A DNA stretch of 64,000 nt from assembly GCA_963675135.1 (NCBI GenBank), contig OY776120.1:60384063-60448062 (forward strand), read 5' to 3'. The translations under genes and the position numbers were made by a program. The notes beneath the pieces were generated by a model, which saw only the letters and a list, made by a program, of their open reading frames with translations, made no database searches and was not told the DNA's origin. Position 1 is the first letter of the stretch. Each line of letters opens with the position of its first letter. This document shows, piece by piece, positions 22,172-33,330 of this stretch. Origin of the DNA: Galeopsis tetrahit (lineage: Eukaryota > Streptophyta > Magnoliopsida > Lamiales > Lamiaceae).

Positions 22172-23899
22172 TTAAAGCAGTTTGATGGGCATAATTTGAA
22201 TAGGAAGTCCTTGAGTAGGCACAGGCATGGGATCCCTTCTAAAGCAGTTATCGTTGCAGCAGAGTTTCCACGTAAAGTGAGTGACCAGATAATGATCTTT
22301 GCAAATTCGTATCCTGGGCAAATACGCGGCCCCCCTCCAAAGGGAATGTAAGCGTAAGGTGGTATTGATGCTGGATTTTCAAACCGAGATGGATCGAACT
22401 TTAATGGTTCTGCAAAAATGTTGTCGTCCATGTGAGTCATCCCGGTAACCCAGAATATCTGCCATCGGTTCCAAGATTCATTCAGGTAAGGTAGGTAACC
22501 AAGAAGAAGAATAAGTGTTTAGTAAATCTCTTGTACATCAGTTTTACTGTGCAACTATATACAATTAGTATTGTTCAGTGATTTGGATTGCACGGTGCAT
22601 ATAAGACTTTGTCACGAGGGTATTAATTAACAGAAGTGCTAGTCTTACCTGCCATCCCTTAGGTATCAAGTATCCTTGATACTCAATGTCCTCCAATGTC
22701 TTTCGGAAACCTCCAAAGATCGGAGGAAAGGCTCGAAGAGTCTCCATTGCTACTCTCCAGGTATACTTCATCTTGCCAAGATCTTCCCATGTTAAACTAT
22801 TGCCAGAGGGGATGCTTTCCTTGATCTCTTCTTGTTCTGCAACGAAAAATTGTTCATCTTGATTCGTATAAAGAAGAAGAAGAAGAAGAAGAGGCAAGGA
22901 AGTTATTGTACCTTTTAGAACAGCAGCATATATAGTCGGATGATTTGCCAGAACTCGAACAAGAAAAGTAATGAGGACAGACGATGTATCGTGTCCTGCA
23001 ACCATAATAAGCATAACATTATGTATTATCTCATCATCAGAGACCAATTCTTGGTTTTGTTCCCCGAGCAAGCAGGTAATGAGGAAGTTGACTCCTTTTC
23101 TCACGTATAAGCTCTTTCAGCATTCTCTGAACCTTGGCACTGGCCTTGAGGCTGCGGTTGAAGCGTGTGAATGGGAAATCAACGGGGATCGACCACATCC
23201 CATCTATCATCTGCTGGAAATACAGGACAAACATGTCTCTTTCAATTCCGAAGAGAAGGGAGCAAATTATGTTGAATGTCAGTGTCTTCATCAGTGGTAA
23301 AACCTGAATGAAATCACAGATATTCTATCAAACCAGAGAGAAAAGTATTCTAATTTTAGTGTGCTTTGTGGGCAATGAATAGCTCTGATACTATTGCTTT
23401 GTAAGAAGTAATACTATAACAGCTATGGTACATACCGTAACTTGGGAATTGCCTTGCCAATGCATTTGAAGGTGGCTCCTGACTTCTTCTTCCATCTTAC
23501 TAATGTACTTCTTCAAGCTATCCGGCTTCAGAAACGAAGCAAGAGCGCATCTAATCCGCTTATGATCTTCGCCAACAAGTTCCAACAGACTTCTCTCTCC
23601 TAAAATCATCTTCACTGACTCTGTCTGATGGTTGCTCAGTTTCCCCCCATCGCTCGTAAAGATGAACTTGTCGATTTTCCAAACAGGCTCAGCTTTGAAA
23701 CCGGCCCGTATTTCTTAGCTCTATCTGCAATCCATTTTTCAGCAGTGTTTGATCTCATGGCCCATAGAAGGCTCAGGCTTTGCCCAATGAATGGAATTCC
23801 TAGTGATCCAGGGGGCAGCCTTTTTGACGATCTTCGTCGTCTAATGACGAAAAGAAACAAGAAAGGAAGCAGAAATAGAGAAAGATAGAGGAAGATCAT
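22172..23899 (-). pseudogene. Cytochrome P450 (CYP716-like) pseudogene
   Basis: Exons on the minus strand: 23899-23436, 23303-22912, 22836-22649 and 22458-22172, with good splice sites. The text is CYP716-like: membrane anchor IFLYLSLFLLPFLFLFV, LPPGSLGIPFIGQSL, AEKWIADRAKKYGPVSKLS, I-helix VAGHDTSS, ETLR (ExxR), heme loop PFGGGPRICPGYEF and C-terminal PMPVPTQGLPIQI. Known family members oxidise triterpenoids such as amyrins. Three small deletions break the frame: after LFGK in exon 1 (near 23655-23660, about 11 codons missing), near 23085-23095 in exon 2 (after REKR), and after GYEFAKI in exon 4 (near 22290). Each downstream stretch still reads well in the new frame, so the decay is recent. 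The subfamily is inferred. Confidence 0.85.
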
Positions 23900-24022
23900 G
23901 TTGATGATGCAGATTATGGGACTTGTTCTGAATTTTGAACTTGCCCAGCATTTGGACCAACAGTTGGTGGGCAGCTATGCTTTGTTTGTTATGGCAATGG
24001 AATCTTGTCTTCGTGTTACTTA

Positions 24023-24165
24023 GGATCTATACCTTTCATTTTTTTTTTTTTTTTTTTTTGAGGTAAGATCTATACCTTTCATTTTTTTATTTTTTTTTGA
24101 GGTAAGATCTATACCTTTCATTTTTTTTTTTTTTTTTTGAGGTAAGATCTATACCTTTCATTAAA
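24023..24165. repeat. Minisatellite with T-runs upstream of the P450 pseudogene
   Basis: The unit GATCTATACCTTTCAT followed by a T-run and TGAGGTAA is repeated about four times with varying T-run length. It lies about 125-270 bases upstream of the P450 start on the minus strand, so it is in that gene's former promoter. The pattern fits slippage. Confidence 0.75.
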
Positions 24166-25152
24166 TTGCTATTTTCGTAGATATGAATTCATTTTTTCTA
24201 CCTCAAACTATGGGCCCCCCAAATTAGTCCAAAACTTTGATATTGGGTGAGTTAGGGGTGTGAGTGAGCCACCTCAAGAGAAACTCATGCTCGTGTCGAG
24301 CTCGACAATAGTAGGCGCTAGTCTAAAATATGTTAATTATATATTAATATACTTTAAATAAAAATAAAATAAAAAGCTCAATCGAGTTTCAGTCAAATTT
24401 CGAGATTCAAATTTTTTAATCGAGGCTAGTTCAAGTTTGACACTATTTGAATCAACGCTGGATTACAAAATGATGCTTACGAGAATCTGAATAAGAGTAT
24501 CAAATCAATTCACTTTCAAACGTGACACAAAAATGTCTAAATAGTCTCTTGTGAATTAGGATCTCAATGATCAACATCGTTCAATTGCTATCTATCATTT
24601 TAAAATCATTTTGAGAATTTGTGTTATATAGAAAAGCTACAGCAGGCCGTCCTAGATCATTTGCAAACTGATATGTGAGCACCATAATTAAGAAAAAATG
24701 TGATAAAGTAAAAATATTGAGTTATTTTTTTAACTTTATTAAAATGATAAAAGTAAGGATATTTGTAAAAAAAAATGTAATAGCATATGGAAAGATAAAT
24801 AAGTGAAACATTTGAGAGTGAGAGTTGCGAGAAATCAATTTGGTTTCAATTAAATATTGGTACACTGTATTCAAATTAGAGTTGTAAAAATAAGCGAGTA
24901 GCTCGACTCGACTCGTTTATTAATTAGCATTCGAACTTGACTCAGCTTGGTTCGACTCATTAAGCTCATGAGTGATATTTTAATGCAATTGAAGTTGAGT
25001 TACGTTGAATTGAATGAAATGTTGTTAAATTAAGTAAATTGAAAGTTAAAATCCAAGTATGAGAGAATTTGCGTGAGGCTCTTTTGTGAGTCAAGTTGAG
25101 CTAATAACAACATCATGGAGCATAAAATTGTAGAGGGAGAGAGGAATACAGT
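24166..25152. other. Intergenic with remnants of a GAGTCGAGC-type repeat
   Basis: Two patches (about 24248-24450 and 24880-25100) carry worn GAGCTCGAC/CGACTCGACTCG text like the repeat at 15890-16310. The rest is AT-rich. No gene is supported; the 3' end is the upstream region of the DTW gene. Confidence 0.4.
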
Positions 25153-26265
25153 ATGTTGTTGCTCTATAATCTAGTAATCTACTACTCCGTATATATTAAG
25201 TTGAGCAATATGCTTCTGAATTCTGGTCACATTTCACATTTCTACTTCCCTCTTCCCAATCCTTCATCTCTAAGCAACAAAATCCCCAAGTTTCTTCCAA
25301 TGGCGACTCAATCTGTGTCTACAAAGAGACCCACTTGCCAATCATGCTCCAAACCCACCCCAATTTGCCTCTGCAACCGACTCCGTGCCCCCATTCTCAA
25401 TAACTCTGTTGCACTCACCATTCTTCAACACACTCTAGAGAAAAATCACCCTCTTAATTCCACCCGAATCGCCACCATTGGCCTTCAAAATGTTGATGTT
25501 GTTACAGTTTCAGATGTTAATTTTCAAGCCCGTTTCTTAATGCGGCTGCTCGACGAAAGCTGCCACCTGTTCGATGAAATGCCCAGCAGAGAAAAGAACC
25601 GCGAGGCGAATTTAGATGGACAGATTATACAAGGGATTGATTCTAATGGGTCTGATAGGCGCCAACTCTTCAACAATGCTATCGATTTTACTATTGGAAA
25701 ACATGGAGCTATTACCTCCTTTGATAATAGTTATAAGATGGGGCAAAACAAATGTCAGCAATTGAGTTTTGATCAGCTATTGGCCTCGGACATAGCTCTT
25801 GATCAGATTCGAAAAGGATTTGTTGTGAAAAAAATCAAGAAAATGATGAATGAGTTAGAAGAAGAAGAAGAAAGTGAAGAATTTGAAATTGCAGTTCCCC
25901 TTGGATCAGTGCTACTATTTCCAAGTGAAACATCAGTTGATGTTGAGGCTATAAATTTCGATGTGAAGAATTTGATCGTGCTGGACGGAACATGGGCAAA
26001 GGCGAAGAGAATGTACAACGAGAACCCATGGTTGAGGCTCTTGCCTCACGTAAGATTGGATTTAGATAAGTTGAGCTTATATGGCGAGGTGAGGAATCAA
26101 CCAAGGGCTGGATATTTGTCCACAATCGAGAGCATTGTGTACGCGATGAAAGCCGTGGGGGAAGATTCTGAGGGGTTGGATGGTCTTTTGGACGTGTTTG
26201 AATCCATGGTTGGGGATCAAAGGCGATGTAAAAATGAAAGGTTGAGCAAAGTGTTTGAGAAGTGA
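25153..26265 (+). CDS. DTW-domain tRNA-uridine aminocarboxypropyltransferase
   Basis: A single-exon ORF of up to 370 residues. It carries the family zinc-type cysteines in CQSCSKPTPICLC (C62, C65, C72, C74), HPLNSTR at 99-105, LLFPSE at 254-259, the signature LDGTW at 277-281 (D-x-T-W) followed by AKAKRMY, and RAGYLSTIES near 318-327. Family knowledge: DTW proteins (TapT, DTWD1/2) transfer the 3-amino-3-carboxypropyl group from S-adenosylmethionine to uridine in tRNA, giving acp3U. A segment at about 135-250, including an acidic Glu run at 235-242, is longer and less conserved than the core. Three starts are possible: Met1 (25153), Met20 (25210) and Met50 (25300, MATQS). The conserved part begins after Met50; the longer forms would add a hydrophobic, organelle-type leader. 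The frame is unbroken. Confidence 0.87.
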   Translation: MLLLYNLVIYYSVYIKLSNMLLNSGHISHFYFPLPNPSSLSNKIPKFLPMATQSVSTKRPTCQSCSKPTPICLCNRLRAPILNNSVALTILQHTLEKNHPLNSTRIATIGLQNVDVVTVSDVNFQARFLMRLLDESCHLFDEMPSREKNREANLDGQIIQGIDSNGSDRRQLFNNAIDFTIGKHGAITSFDNSYKMGQNKCQQLSFDQLLASDIALDQIRKGFVVKKIKKMMNELEEEEESEEFEIAVPLGSVLLFPSETSVDVEAINFDVKNLIVLDGTWAKAKRMYNENPWLRLLPHVRLDLDKLSLYGEVRNQPRAGYLSTIESIVYAMKAVGEDSEGLDGLLDVFESMVGDQRRCKNERLSKVFEK

Positions 26266-26311
26266 GCTTCTCATGTTTGATTCAACTAATTTGAATTTTA
26301 TCTCATTATTT

Positions 26312-26635
26312 AGATTAGTAATCGACCAGAAGAAATTGTCTCTTGCCTTTCCTGTGTTTTGTTACTTGATAATGATTTCAAGATATACAAAAGATTTTAT
26401 GAACTTAGTTCACGTATATATGTTTTAGAGTGAGCTCGATAATGCTGTTTAGAATGCATATTAGTAGTACTATTTAGATTGTAATCGAACAGAAGAAATT
26501 GTCTCTTGCTCGCGTTGTGTTCCTTGATAATGATTTCAAAATATACAAAAGCTTTTATGAACTTATTTCACTTAAGTTTTACAATGAACTCGATAATATT
26601 GTTTAGAATGCATATTAGTAGTACTACTATTCAGT
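26312..26635 (+). repeat. Tandem duplication downstream of the DTW gene, 164-bp unit
   Basis: Two diverged copies start near 26312 and 26476, both carrying CAGAAGAAATTGTCTCTTGC, TTGATAATGATTTCAA and GAATGCATATTAGTAGTACT. The block lies 47 bp after the stop codon and so probably includes the 3' UTR, duplicating any polyadenylation signals. Confidence 0.75.
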
Positions 26636-27163
26636 ATGTGAAATAGTAGTATTGTTTAGCCTACAAAGTACTCCACAGTATAGTGATTTTAAAAAAATAC
26701 ATAAAATCAAATATTTTTTAAACCTGATAATTCTGTTGAACAATACTTTGTTCATGTAAATTAGGTTTACAGGAGACCTACCTCTCATCTCAAAATAATG
26801 TTCAGCCTTCGCTTCATCTTCCATGTCATAATAATGAGCAAAACTTAACAATGCTGGACTAATAAATATTAATGGTATAACAGAGTGGTTGCAAGTTCAC
26901 AGGTGTATTGTTCTTCCATATATTAAATATTAATGCTATCACAACTGAATTTTCCATTTAACTTGCTGATAGATTTATGGAGTACAAAATTTATATTTTT
27001 TCGATATATAATGTAAAATTTCAGTACAAAAATTATTACTCCTATTTGCTAAATTTTTAAAAGAAAGGAAAGATATATCTACCAACAACAACAAGATGCA
27101 TTTGAAAAATTAGTGAAGATTTCCATAGACTTAGGTCCTATGTTTAACTGTTTTTCTGATTAT
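26636..27163. other. Intergenic, no gene seen
   Basis: AT-rich sequence. A minus-strand ORF at 26627-26851 shows no family features and was rejected. Confidence 0.35.
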
Positions 27164-27440
27164 CAAAATGTTAGCAAGAAGACTCCAAGAATTATAGAAT
27201 GAGAGAATAAGAGTGATACAAGATAATCGGATTTCTCCGCCCAAGCCTAAGCCGAAAAGTTCAATATTATTCAACATCCCTTCTAAACCTAAGGACAAGC
27301 TATTTATAGACTATTCCCTCAATAAAGTAAAGAACGTAACTGCTACTAACTACTAACAGAACCTAACTACTAACTGATAACAGCCACTATACCAGCCAAA
27401 GCCCCCAACTAGCTGGCCTTTCCGTCTTTTATATGTAACA

Positions 27441-27860
27441 ATTCCACCCCCTTTGAAAATCGCCTTGTCCCCAAGGCGGTCAAGAGAGACTCGAACAGCC
27501 TCTTCCCCGTAAGTAGGTTGCACTATCAGAGGTGGAAACTCTACCCAATCAGTCTTCAGTTCATTGTAAACAACATAATACTGGGGAAACCTTTCCCTAG
27601 GACCCCTTAAAGCTTCTAGCCGTGCATCAAACAACACTTGGAACCTCCCCCTCACGTTTAAACCACACTTTTTCTGTATTTTAGGGCTTTTATTCCCCAG
27701 TCTCTTCTTGAGTATCTTCCTAGCATTCTTTGTTTTCCCGTACGCCGAGGATCCGCTATGACGATATGGCCTGGATATAAGAACCACTCAGTCTCCCCCT
27801 TTGAACACGACTTCTCGACCATGCTTCTTTGCTGCTTCTGGCAGCCGTTAGTGGGTCCGT
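27441..27860 (-). pseudogene. Gypsy integrase C-terminal fragment
   Basis: The minus-strand text includes a VVLISRPYRHSG stretch like the integrase C-terminal GDWVxLKLRPYRQ motif and ends FKGGGIVTYKRRKGQL, the usual tail of a plant Gypsy polyprotein just before the polypurine tract. Protease, reverse transcriptase, RNase H and the integrase core are missing. Confidence 0.6.
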
Positions 27861-28207
27861 TTGAGGGGAAAGCAGAGGTTGTGGAGAATGGCGTCCCGTG
27901 CCTGTGATTCATTGGCGTTTGTCTTAACTTGGACTTTCGGAGTCGCAAAAACTGGTGGAGCACGAGGAGGAACAGCCGGTGATGCCGACAAGTCATCGTG
28001 GCAACTGCCCTTTTCTTTAATCAATCTTGAAAGAGTTTGTTGGATGGATTCAAGAGAAGCCTCAATGGACTCTGGGCGTTTGTTGATAGCCGTCAAAGTA
28101 GCATCGACGGTGTCATGACGTTTGTTGGACTGCTCAATACTCTGACTAAGCCTTCCTACCAACGTTTCCAACGAATCAATCTGAGTGTCGTTTCTTGTTC
28201 CCGTCAT
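27848..28207 (-). pseudogene. Gag N-terminal fragment of the deleted Gypsy element
   Basis: This ORF starts 24 bp inside the 5' LTR border with MTGTRNDTQIDSLETLVGRL, followed by a coiled-coil-like stretch (residues about 10-70), as in plant Gypsy gag N-termini. It ends at the internal deletion and lacks capsid and zinc-knuckle parts. It cannot give a working Gag protein. Confidence 0.6.
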
Positions 28208-28549
28208 CGAAACGGCAGGTCGAGACCAATTGTTAGCAAGAAGACTCCAAGAATTATAGAATTAGAGAATAAGAGTGATACAAGATAATAGGATTTCTCC
28301 GCCCAAGCCTAAGCCGAAAAGTTCAATATTATTCAACATCCCTTCTAAACCTAAGGACCAGTTATTTATAGACTATTCCCTCAGTAAAGTAAAGAACGTA
28401 ACTGCTACTAACTACTAACAGAACCTAACTACTAACTGATAACAGCCACTATACTAGCCAAAGCCCCCAACTAGCTGGCCTTTCCGTCTTTTATATGTAA
28501 CACAAAATGTTGTTAATGTGCATATTACACTACAAAATAATGGCCAAAA

Positions 28550-28790
28550 GGCAACGACGATTAGCAAGGGCAGGCTACCGTTGCCAATTGGCAACGACAT
28601 TGGTAACGGACAGGGGAGGGTGTCGTTGCCTTAAGGCAACGGGAGTGGGCCCCGTTGCAAAAAGGTGACGGTTTATAACACCCGTTGTGAAAAGGCGACG
28701 ACAGTGGGCCCCGTTTCCATTTGGCAACGGGCCCCCCTCGCTAAATGGCAACGGCAGTGGGCCCGTTGCCTTCCCCGTCGCCCTAATTTA
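28550..28790. repeat. Left subterminal array of CACTA element 1
   Basis: At least ten copies of GGCAACGG, GGCGACGG or their complements (CCGTTGCC) occur in about 230 bp, often as inverted pairs around GTGGGCCC. In En/Spm, comparable CpG-containing subterminal motifs bind the TNPA protein; the same role is inferred here. Confidence 0.75.
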
Positions 28791-30672
28791 GTTTAAATCG
28801 CCCAAAACCCCTCTCTTCCAGAACAGCGGCGCTGCACCCCTCCTCTATAAACATACCTTCGTTTTTTACACCTCCAAACACAAAATTTTGCACCGTTTGC
28901 GGATCGAGCTCGGTTTTTTGCCATTTGTGTTCTACACTTCCACGGGAGCATTTCTACGGTAATTTTTTTCGTTTTAATTGGTTAAATTTGAAGTTATATG
29001 TATATATATAGTTTTAGTATATATATGTATATATATGCATATATGTTGTATGTATATATAAAATTGTTAGAATTGTTAATTTTTATGCATGCATATGTTA
29101 ATTGTTAGAATTTAATTGTTAATTATATTGTGTTATGCATGTATTTATATGTATGTTTTAATTAAGTTATATGAATTTATTTGTTAATTAGGGTGTTAGA
29201 ATTATATAATTGTGTTATGTCTATATATGAATTTATTTGTTAATTAGGGTGTTAGAATAATTATTAGAATATATTTGGAATTATATTAATTAATTTTAAT
29301 AGAGTTGGAGGAATGAGACGTTGATTGTTAATTTGTGTGTTGTAGACGTCGATTGACATGAATTATTCAAGTCGTAGTTGGATGTATAGTCCAAGATTAG
29401 TGAATGAGATTATGAACCCCGGATTTATTAGTGGAGTAAATGGATTTATTGAAGCTGCCACTAGTAATCCGAATTCGATTTGGGAAGGAAAAATTAGGTG
29501 TCCTTGTTCGAAAGCTAGATGTCGAAATCAAGCTTATAGAGATCCTAATGAAGTGAAATCTCATTTATATCGAAATGATTTCACACTGAATTATTATAAT
29601 TTGATTTATCACGGGGAAGAGAGTTGGGGTCCACGTCCATTTCAAAACACTAATGAATTTGCGTCAACTTCAAACGACGTTGACCCAACGGGACCTAGTT
29701 CGTACCACACTATGGTAGAAGAGTTAATGGGTAGCCCAAACATTGATTTTGGAATAGACGTGGAAGAAGAGGCACTTAATGAAGAACCCCCTAACGAGAA
29801 TGCGACACGGTTTTACGGCATGCTTCTTGCATCGGACCAAGACTTGTATCCTGGTTGTGAATCTCATTCGCAGTTGTCATTCAATTCCAGATTGTTGAAC
29901 ATTAAAACGGAAAACAGATTGTCTGAAAGGGGATACAATCAGGTCGTTGAGTTGATTCGTGAGATTTGTCCTCCCGAAAATAAGGTTCCCAAGAAATTTA
30001 ACGACACCAAACATTTGATGAGTGGGATGGGTCTTCCGGTAGAAAGGATTGATTGTTGTGCACAAAATTGCATGTTATTCTGGGGTGCAGACAGCGAACT
30101 AGATTTTTGTAAGATTTGTGGTCGATCACGGTATAAGCCGAGTAGGGTTGATGCAGATGGTCGGTTGAAAAAGAAACGCCCGGTTAAGGAGATGTTCTAC
30201 TTTTCGATAATTCCTCGTTTGCAAATATTGTACATGTTTTCAAGGCCACTACGAAGGATATGACATGGCATGCCTCGTGCGCTTCTGATGACTCTGGTGT
30301 TATGCATCACCCGACAGACTCGTTGGCTTGGAAGCATTTGGACCGTTCGTATCCTGATTTTGCATCTGAAATTAGGAATGTTAGGTTGGGCTTGAGCACA
30401 GACGGTTTTGCACCGTTTGGAATGACGAGAAAACAATATTCGTCATGGCCTGTTATACTTACTCCGTACAATCTACCCTCGTGGTTATGCATGAAGGATC
30501 AATTCATGTTTCTTTCGATTCTCGTGCCCAGGCCTAAAAGTCCGAAGGACAAACTTGATGTGTTTTTGCAACCACTGATAGCAGATTTGAGATTTTTATG
30601 GGAAAATGGTGTGCAAACTTACGATGTTGCTAGAAAGCAAAACTTTTTGATGCGAGCTGCACTTATCTGGAC

Positions 30673-31614
30673 TAGACATGCACAACAGTTGCAAACCGCC
30701 GGTTTCGGTTAGAAACCGGCGGTTACGGTTTTCAAAAATTTGTAACCGGAACCGAACCGTAACCGAGTCGGTTACGGTTCGGTTTTTTAACCGCCGGTTC
30801 GACCAGTTTTTTTTAAAAAATATAAATAGTGAGAACGGTGGCCATTGCTGTTTCTTTTTTAGAGAGAACAAAGAAATATAGTAGAAAATCGGATGAGAGG
30901 TGTGCAGCAGATTGGGTGAGAGAAGAGGATGAAGAAATGGAGTATGAAAGAAGAAGGTTGCCATTTACACAAGCTTGAAGCCTTCAGAGATGTGCAGCAG
31001 ATCGGACGAAGCTTGAAGCCTTCAGAGATGTGCAGCAGATCGGACGAAAAGGAAGAAGAAATGGACTAATGGAGTATGGAGATGAAGGTACACATTTCAC
31101 GCCTGTAAAACAGTAAAAGTAATAATGATGAAGAAACTTTTTTTTGTGTGAATTTGTGATGCTGCAAATAAAGAAAGAAATGGTGTATTGAAATGGAAGA
31201 TTGATTGGATCAAAAAAAAAGAAATGGAAGATTGGAAGTACACATTTCATTAATTGATGTCTGACTAGGTGGCGTGCATTAGTGTATATATTATTATTTA
31301 TTAACAAAGTGGTAGGGGTCAAATGTATACATGTGATGGCGTGAAATGCAAAATCTGCACCATTAAGGCTATAAAGCTGTAAGAAAGCTTTAATTGAGGA
31401 AATAATAATAAAAAAAGAGAGTAAACCGTCGGAAAACCGCCGGTTAATCGGAAAACCGGCGGTTTAACCGAAACCGGCGGTTTGGAATTTATGGAACCGA
31501 AACCGAACCGTCATTTTAAGGTTTCGGTTCGGTTTTCAAACCGAACCGGCGGTTTTTCAAACCGGACGGTTTTGCCGGTTCGACGGTTTGCCGGTTCGGT
31601 TTTGCCCATGTCTA
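30673..31614. mobile_element. hAT-type non-autonomous element inside the transposase gene
   Basis: The ends are TAGACATGCACAA and, reverse-complemented, TAGACATGGGCAAAA. A perfect 8-bp target duplication ATCTGGAC lies at 30665-30672 and 31615-31622. The interior is dominated by AACCGGCGGTT-type repeats near both ends. The small ORFs inside are not convincing. It sits exactly inside a conserved transposase segment, whose two halves are in the same frame if the element and one duplication copy are left out. Confidence 0.92.
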
Positions 31615-32648
31615 ATCTGGACCATTAGTGACTTCCCAGCATACTCGATGTTATCTGGTTGGAGTACAGCCGGAAGGCTTGCTTGTCCATATTGTGGAGA
31701 GTACACCGATGCATTATATTTGAATAAAAGCAGAAAGCAGTCGTGGTTCGATAACCACCAAAAGTTTTTACCACTGAATCACACGTGGCGAACGAATAAA
31801 ACTGCATTCATGGCCGGAGTAGTAGTCACAGATGATCCACCGCCTATTCGAACGGGTGCAAGTCTCCTATACGAAATTGATCATTTGGGATATAGAAAGG
31901 TTACAGAGGAGGGTGCTGAGGCCCACAACAAAAAACTTTTTGGAGGGTGGAAGTGGAAAAGCATTTTCTGGGAGTTTCCCTATTGGAGTACCTTGTTGAT
32001 ACGACACAATTTAGACGTGATGCATATTGAGAAAAATGTGTTTGATAACGTATTCAACACGGTGATAAATGTGGAGGGGAAAACAAAGGACACGTCTAAA
32101 TCAAGAGATGAGCTGAATGATTATTGTCGTCGTCCCTCTCTCAAGAAATGTCCACGTGCATCAAAGTATCCTAAGGCTTCTTTTTCGCTTGATAAGAAGC
32201 AAAAGGATGTTATTTGTAAGTGGATAAGTGAGTTGAAGTTTCCAGATGGATATGTGTCTAACATGTCCCGTTGCATTGACTGGTCGAAATTGAAATTGTA
32301 TGGGATGAAGAGTCATGATTGTCATGTGTTTATGCAGAGACTACTACCGATTGCTTTTTACAAAATTATGTCGCTCAATGTGTGGAAAGCAATCACTGAG
32401 CTTAGTCTATTTTTTAAGGAGTTGACTTCTACAACCATCACAGTTGACAACATGACTCGACTGGAAACAGATATCCTAGTGATCTTGTGCAAGTTGGAAC
32501 GTATCTTTCCACCCAGCTTCTTCAACTCTATGGAACATCTACCTGTGCACCTTGCATATGAAGCAAAAGTGTGTGGTCCAGTTCAATACAGATGGATGTA
32601 TCCATACGAGAGGTAATTGTCATTCAATTTCTCATACGATTCTTCAAA

Positions 32649-33330
32649 GGGTTAATTGCAAAAAAAATCACGACCTTTAGTAGATTTATCAATTACAACA
32701 TATACTTTTTTTCTTTGCAATTCGATACACCAACTTTTTTAATTTTACAATTTAATGCACAATTTTAAAATGATGTGGCGCCGGAAAGATCAAAATCCCC
32801 ACATTGGCGTCAAGTAAGACTGCCAACTAATTAATTATTATTTTTTAAATGACACCGTGAACAGAAAATACCCAAAATAAAAGAAAAAAAAAATACTCTG
32901 TGTAATTGCACGGGTGCATGCGAATTCTGTTGACTAACCACACTTATTTCCTCTATTGACTAAGGATTATAGGAACCATTGTGTGCACGAATGCGGGCGA
33001 ATTCCGAATGAATAAAATTTATGCCTTCTTGTGCATGTGCGTTTATGATAATTATTAATAGGAACTTGTTTAATTTTGTATTTTTTTAGAGTTTTAAAAT
33101 TATTATTTTTTACATTAAAAAATAATAATTAATTAATTGAAGTCTTACTTTGCACCAATGTGGTGATTTTGATCTTTCCGGCGTCACATCATTTTAAAAT
33201 TGATCGGAAAATTTGTTGGTGCATTAAATTGTAAAATTAAAAAAGTTGGTGTATCGAATTGCAAAGAAAAAAAGTATATGTTGTAATTGATAAATCTACT
33301 ACAGGTCGTGATTTATTTTGCAATTAATCC
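32649..33330. mobile_element. MULE-type MITE in an intron of the CACTA transposase gene
   Basis: It begins GGGTTAATTGCAAAAAAAAT and ends, reverse-complemented, GGATTAATTGCAAAATAAAT. Inverted repeats extend about 180-200 bp. A perfect 9-bp target duplication TTCTTCAAA lies at 32640-32648 and 33331-33339. It lies between the donor at 32613 and the acceptor before 33374, so it adds length to an intron without touching codons. Confidence 0.9.

Larger units (their letters stand above)
27169..28502 (-). mobile_element. Internally deleted Gypsy LTR retrotransposon, 1334 bp
   Basis: Two 272-bp LTRs (27169-27440 and 28231-28502) are nearly identical. On the minus strand they start TGTTACATATAAAAGACGG and end TTCTTGCTAACA. 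A perfect 5-bp target duplication CAAAA flanks the element (27164-27168, 28503-28507). A polypurine tract (minus strand AAAGGGGGTGGAAT) adjoins the downstream LTR. Only the gag start and the end of pol remain in between, so a deletion removed nearly all the interior. Very similar LTRs point to a fairly recent insertion. Confidence 0.9.

Noticed and set aside
30596..30964. Minus-strand ORF of 122 codons
   Set aside because: It spans the border of the hAT element and the opposite strand of the transposase gene; its text is low-complexity.
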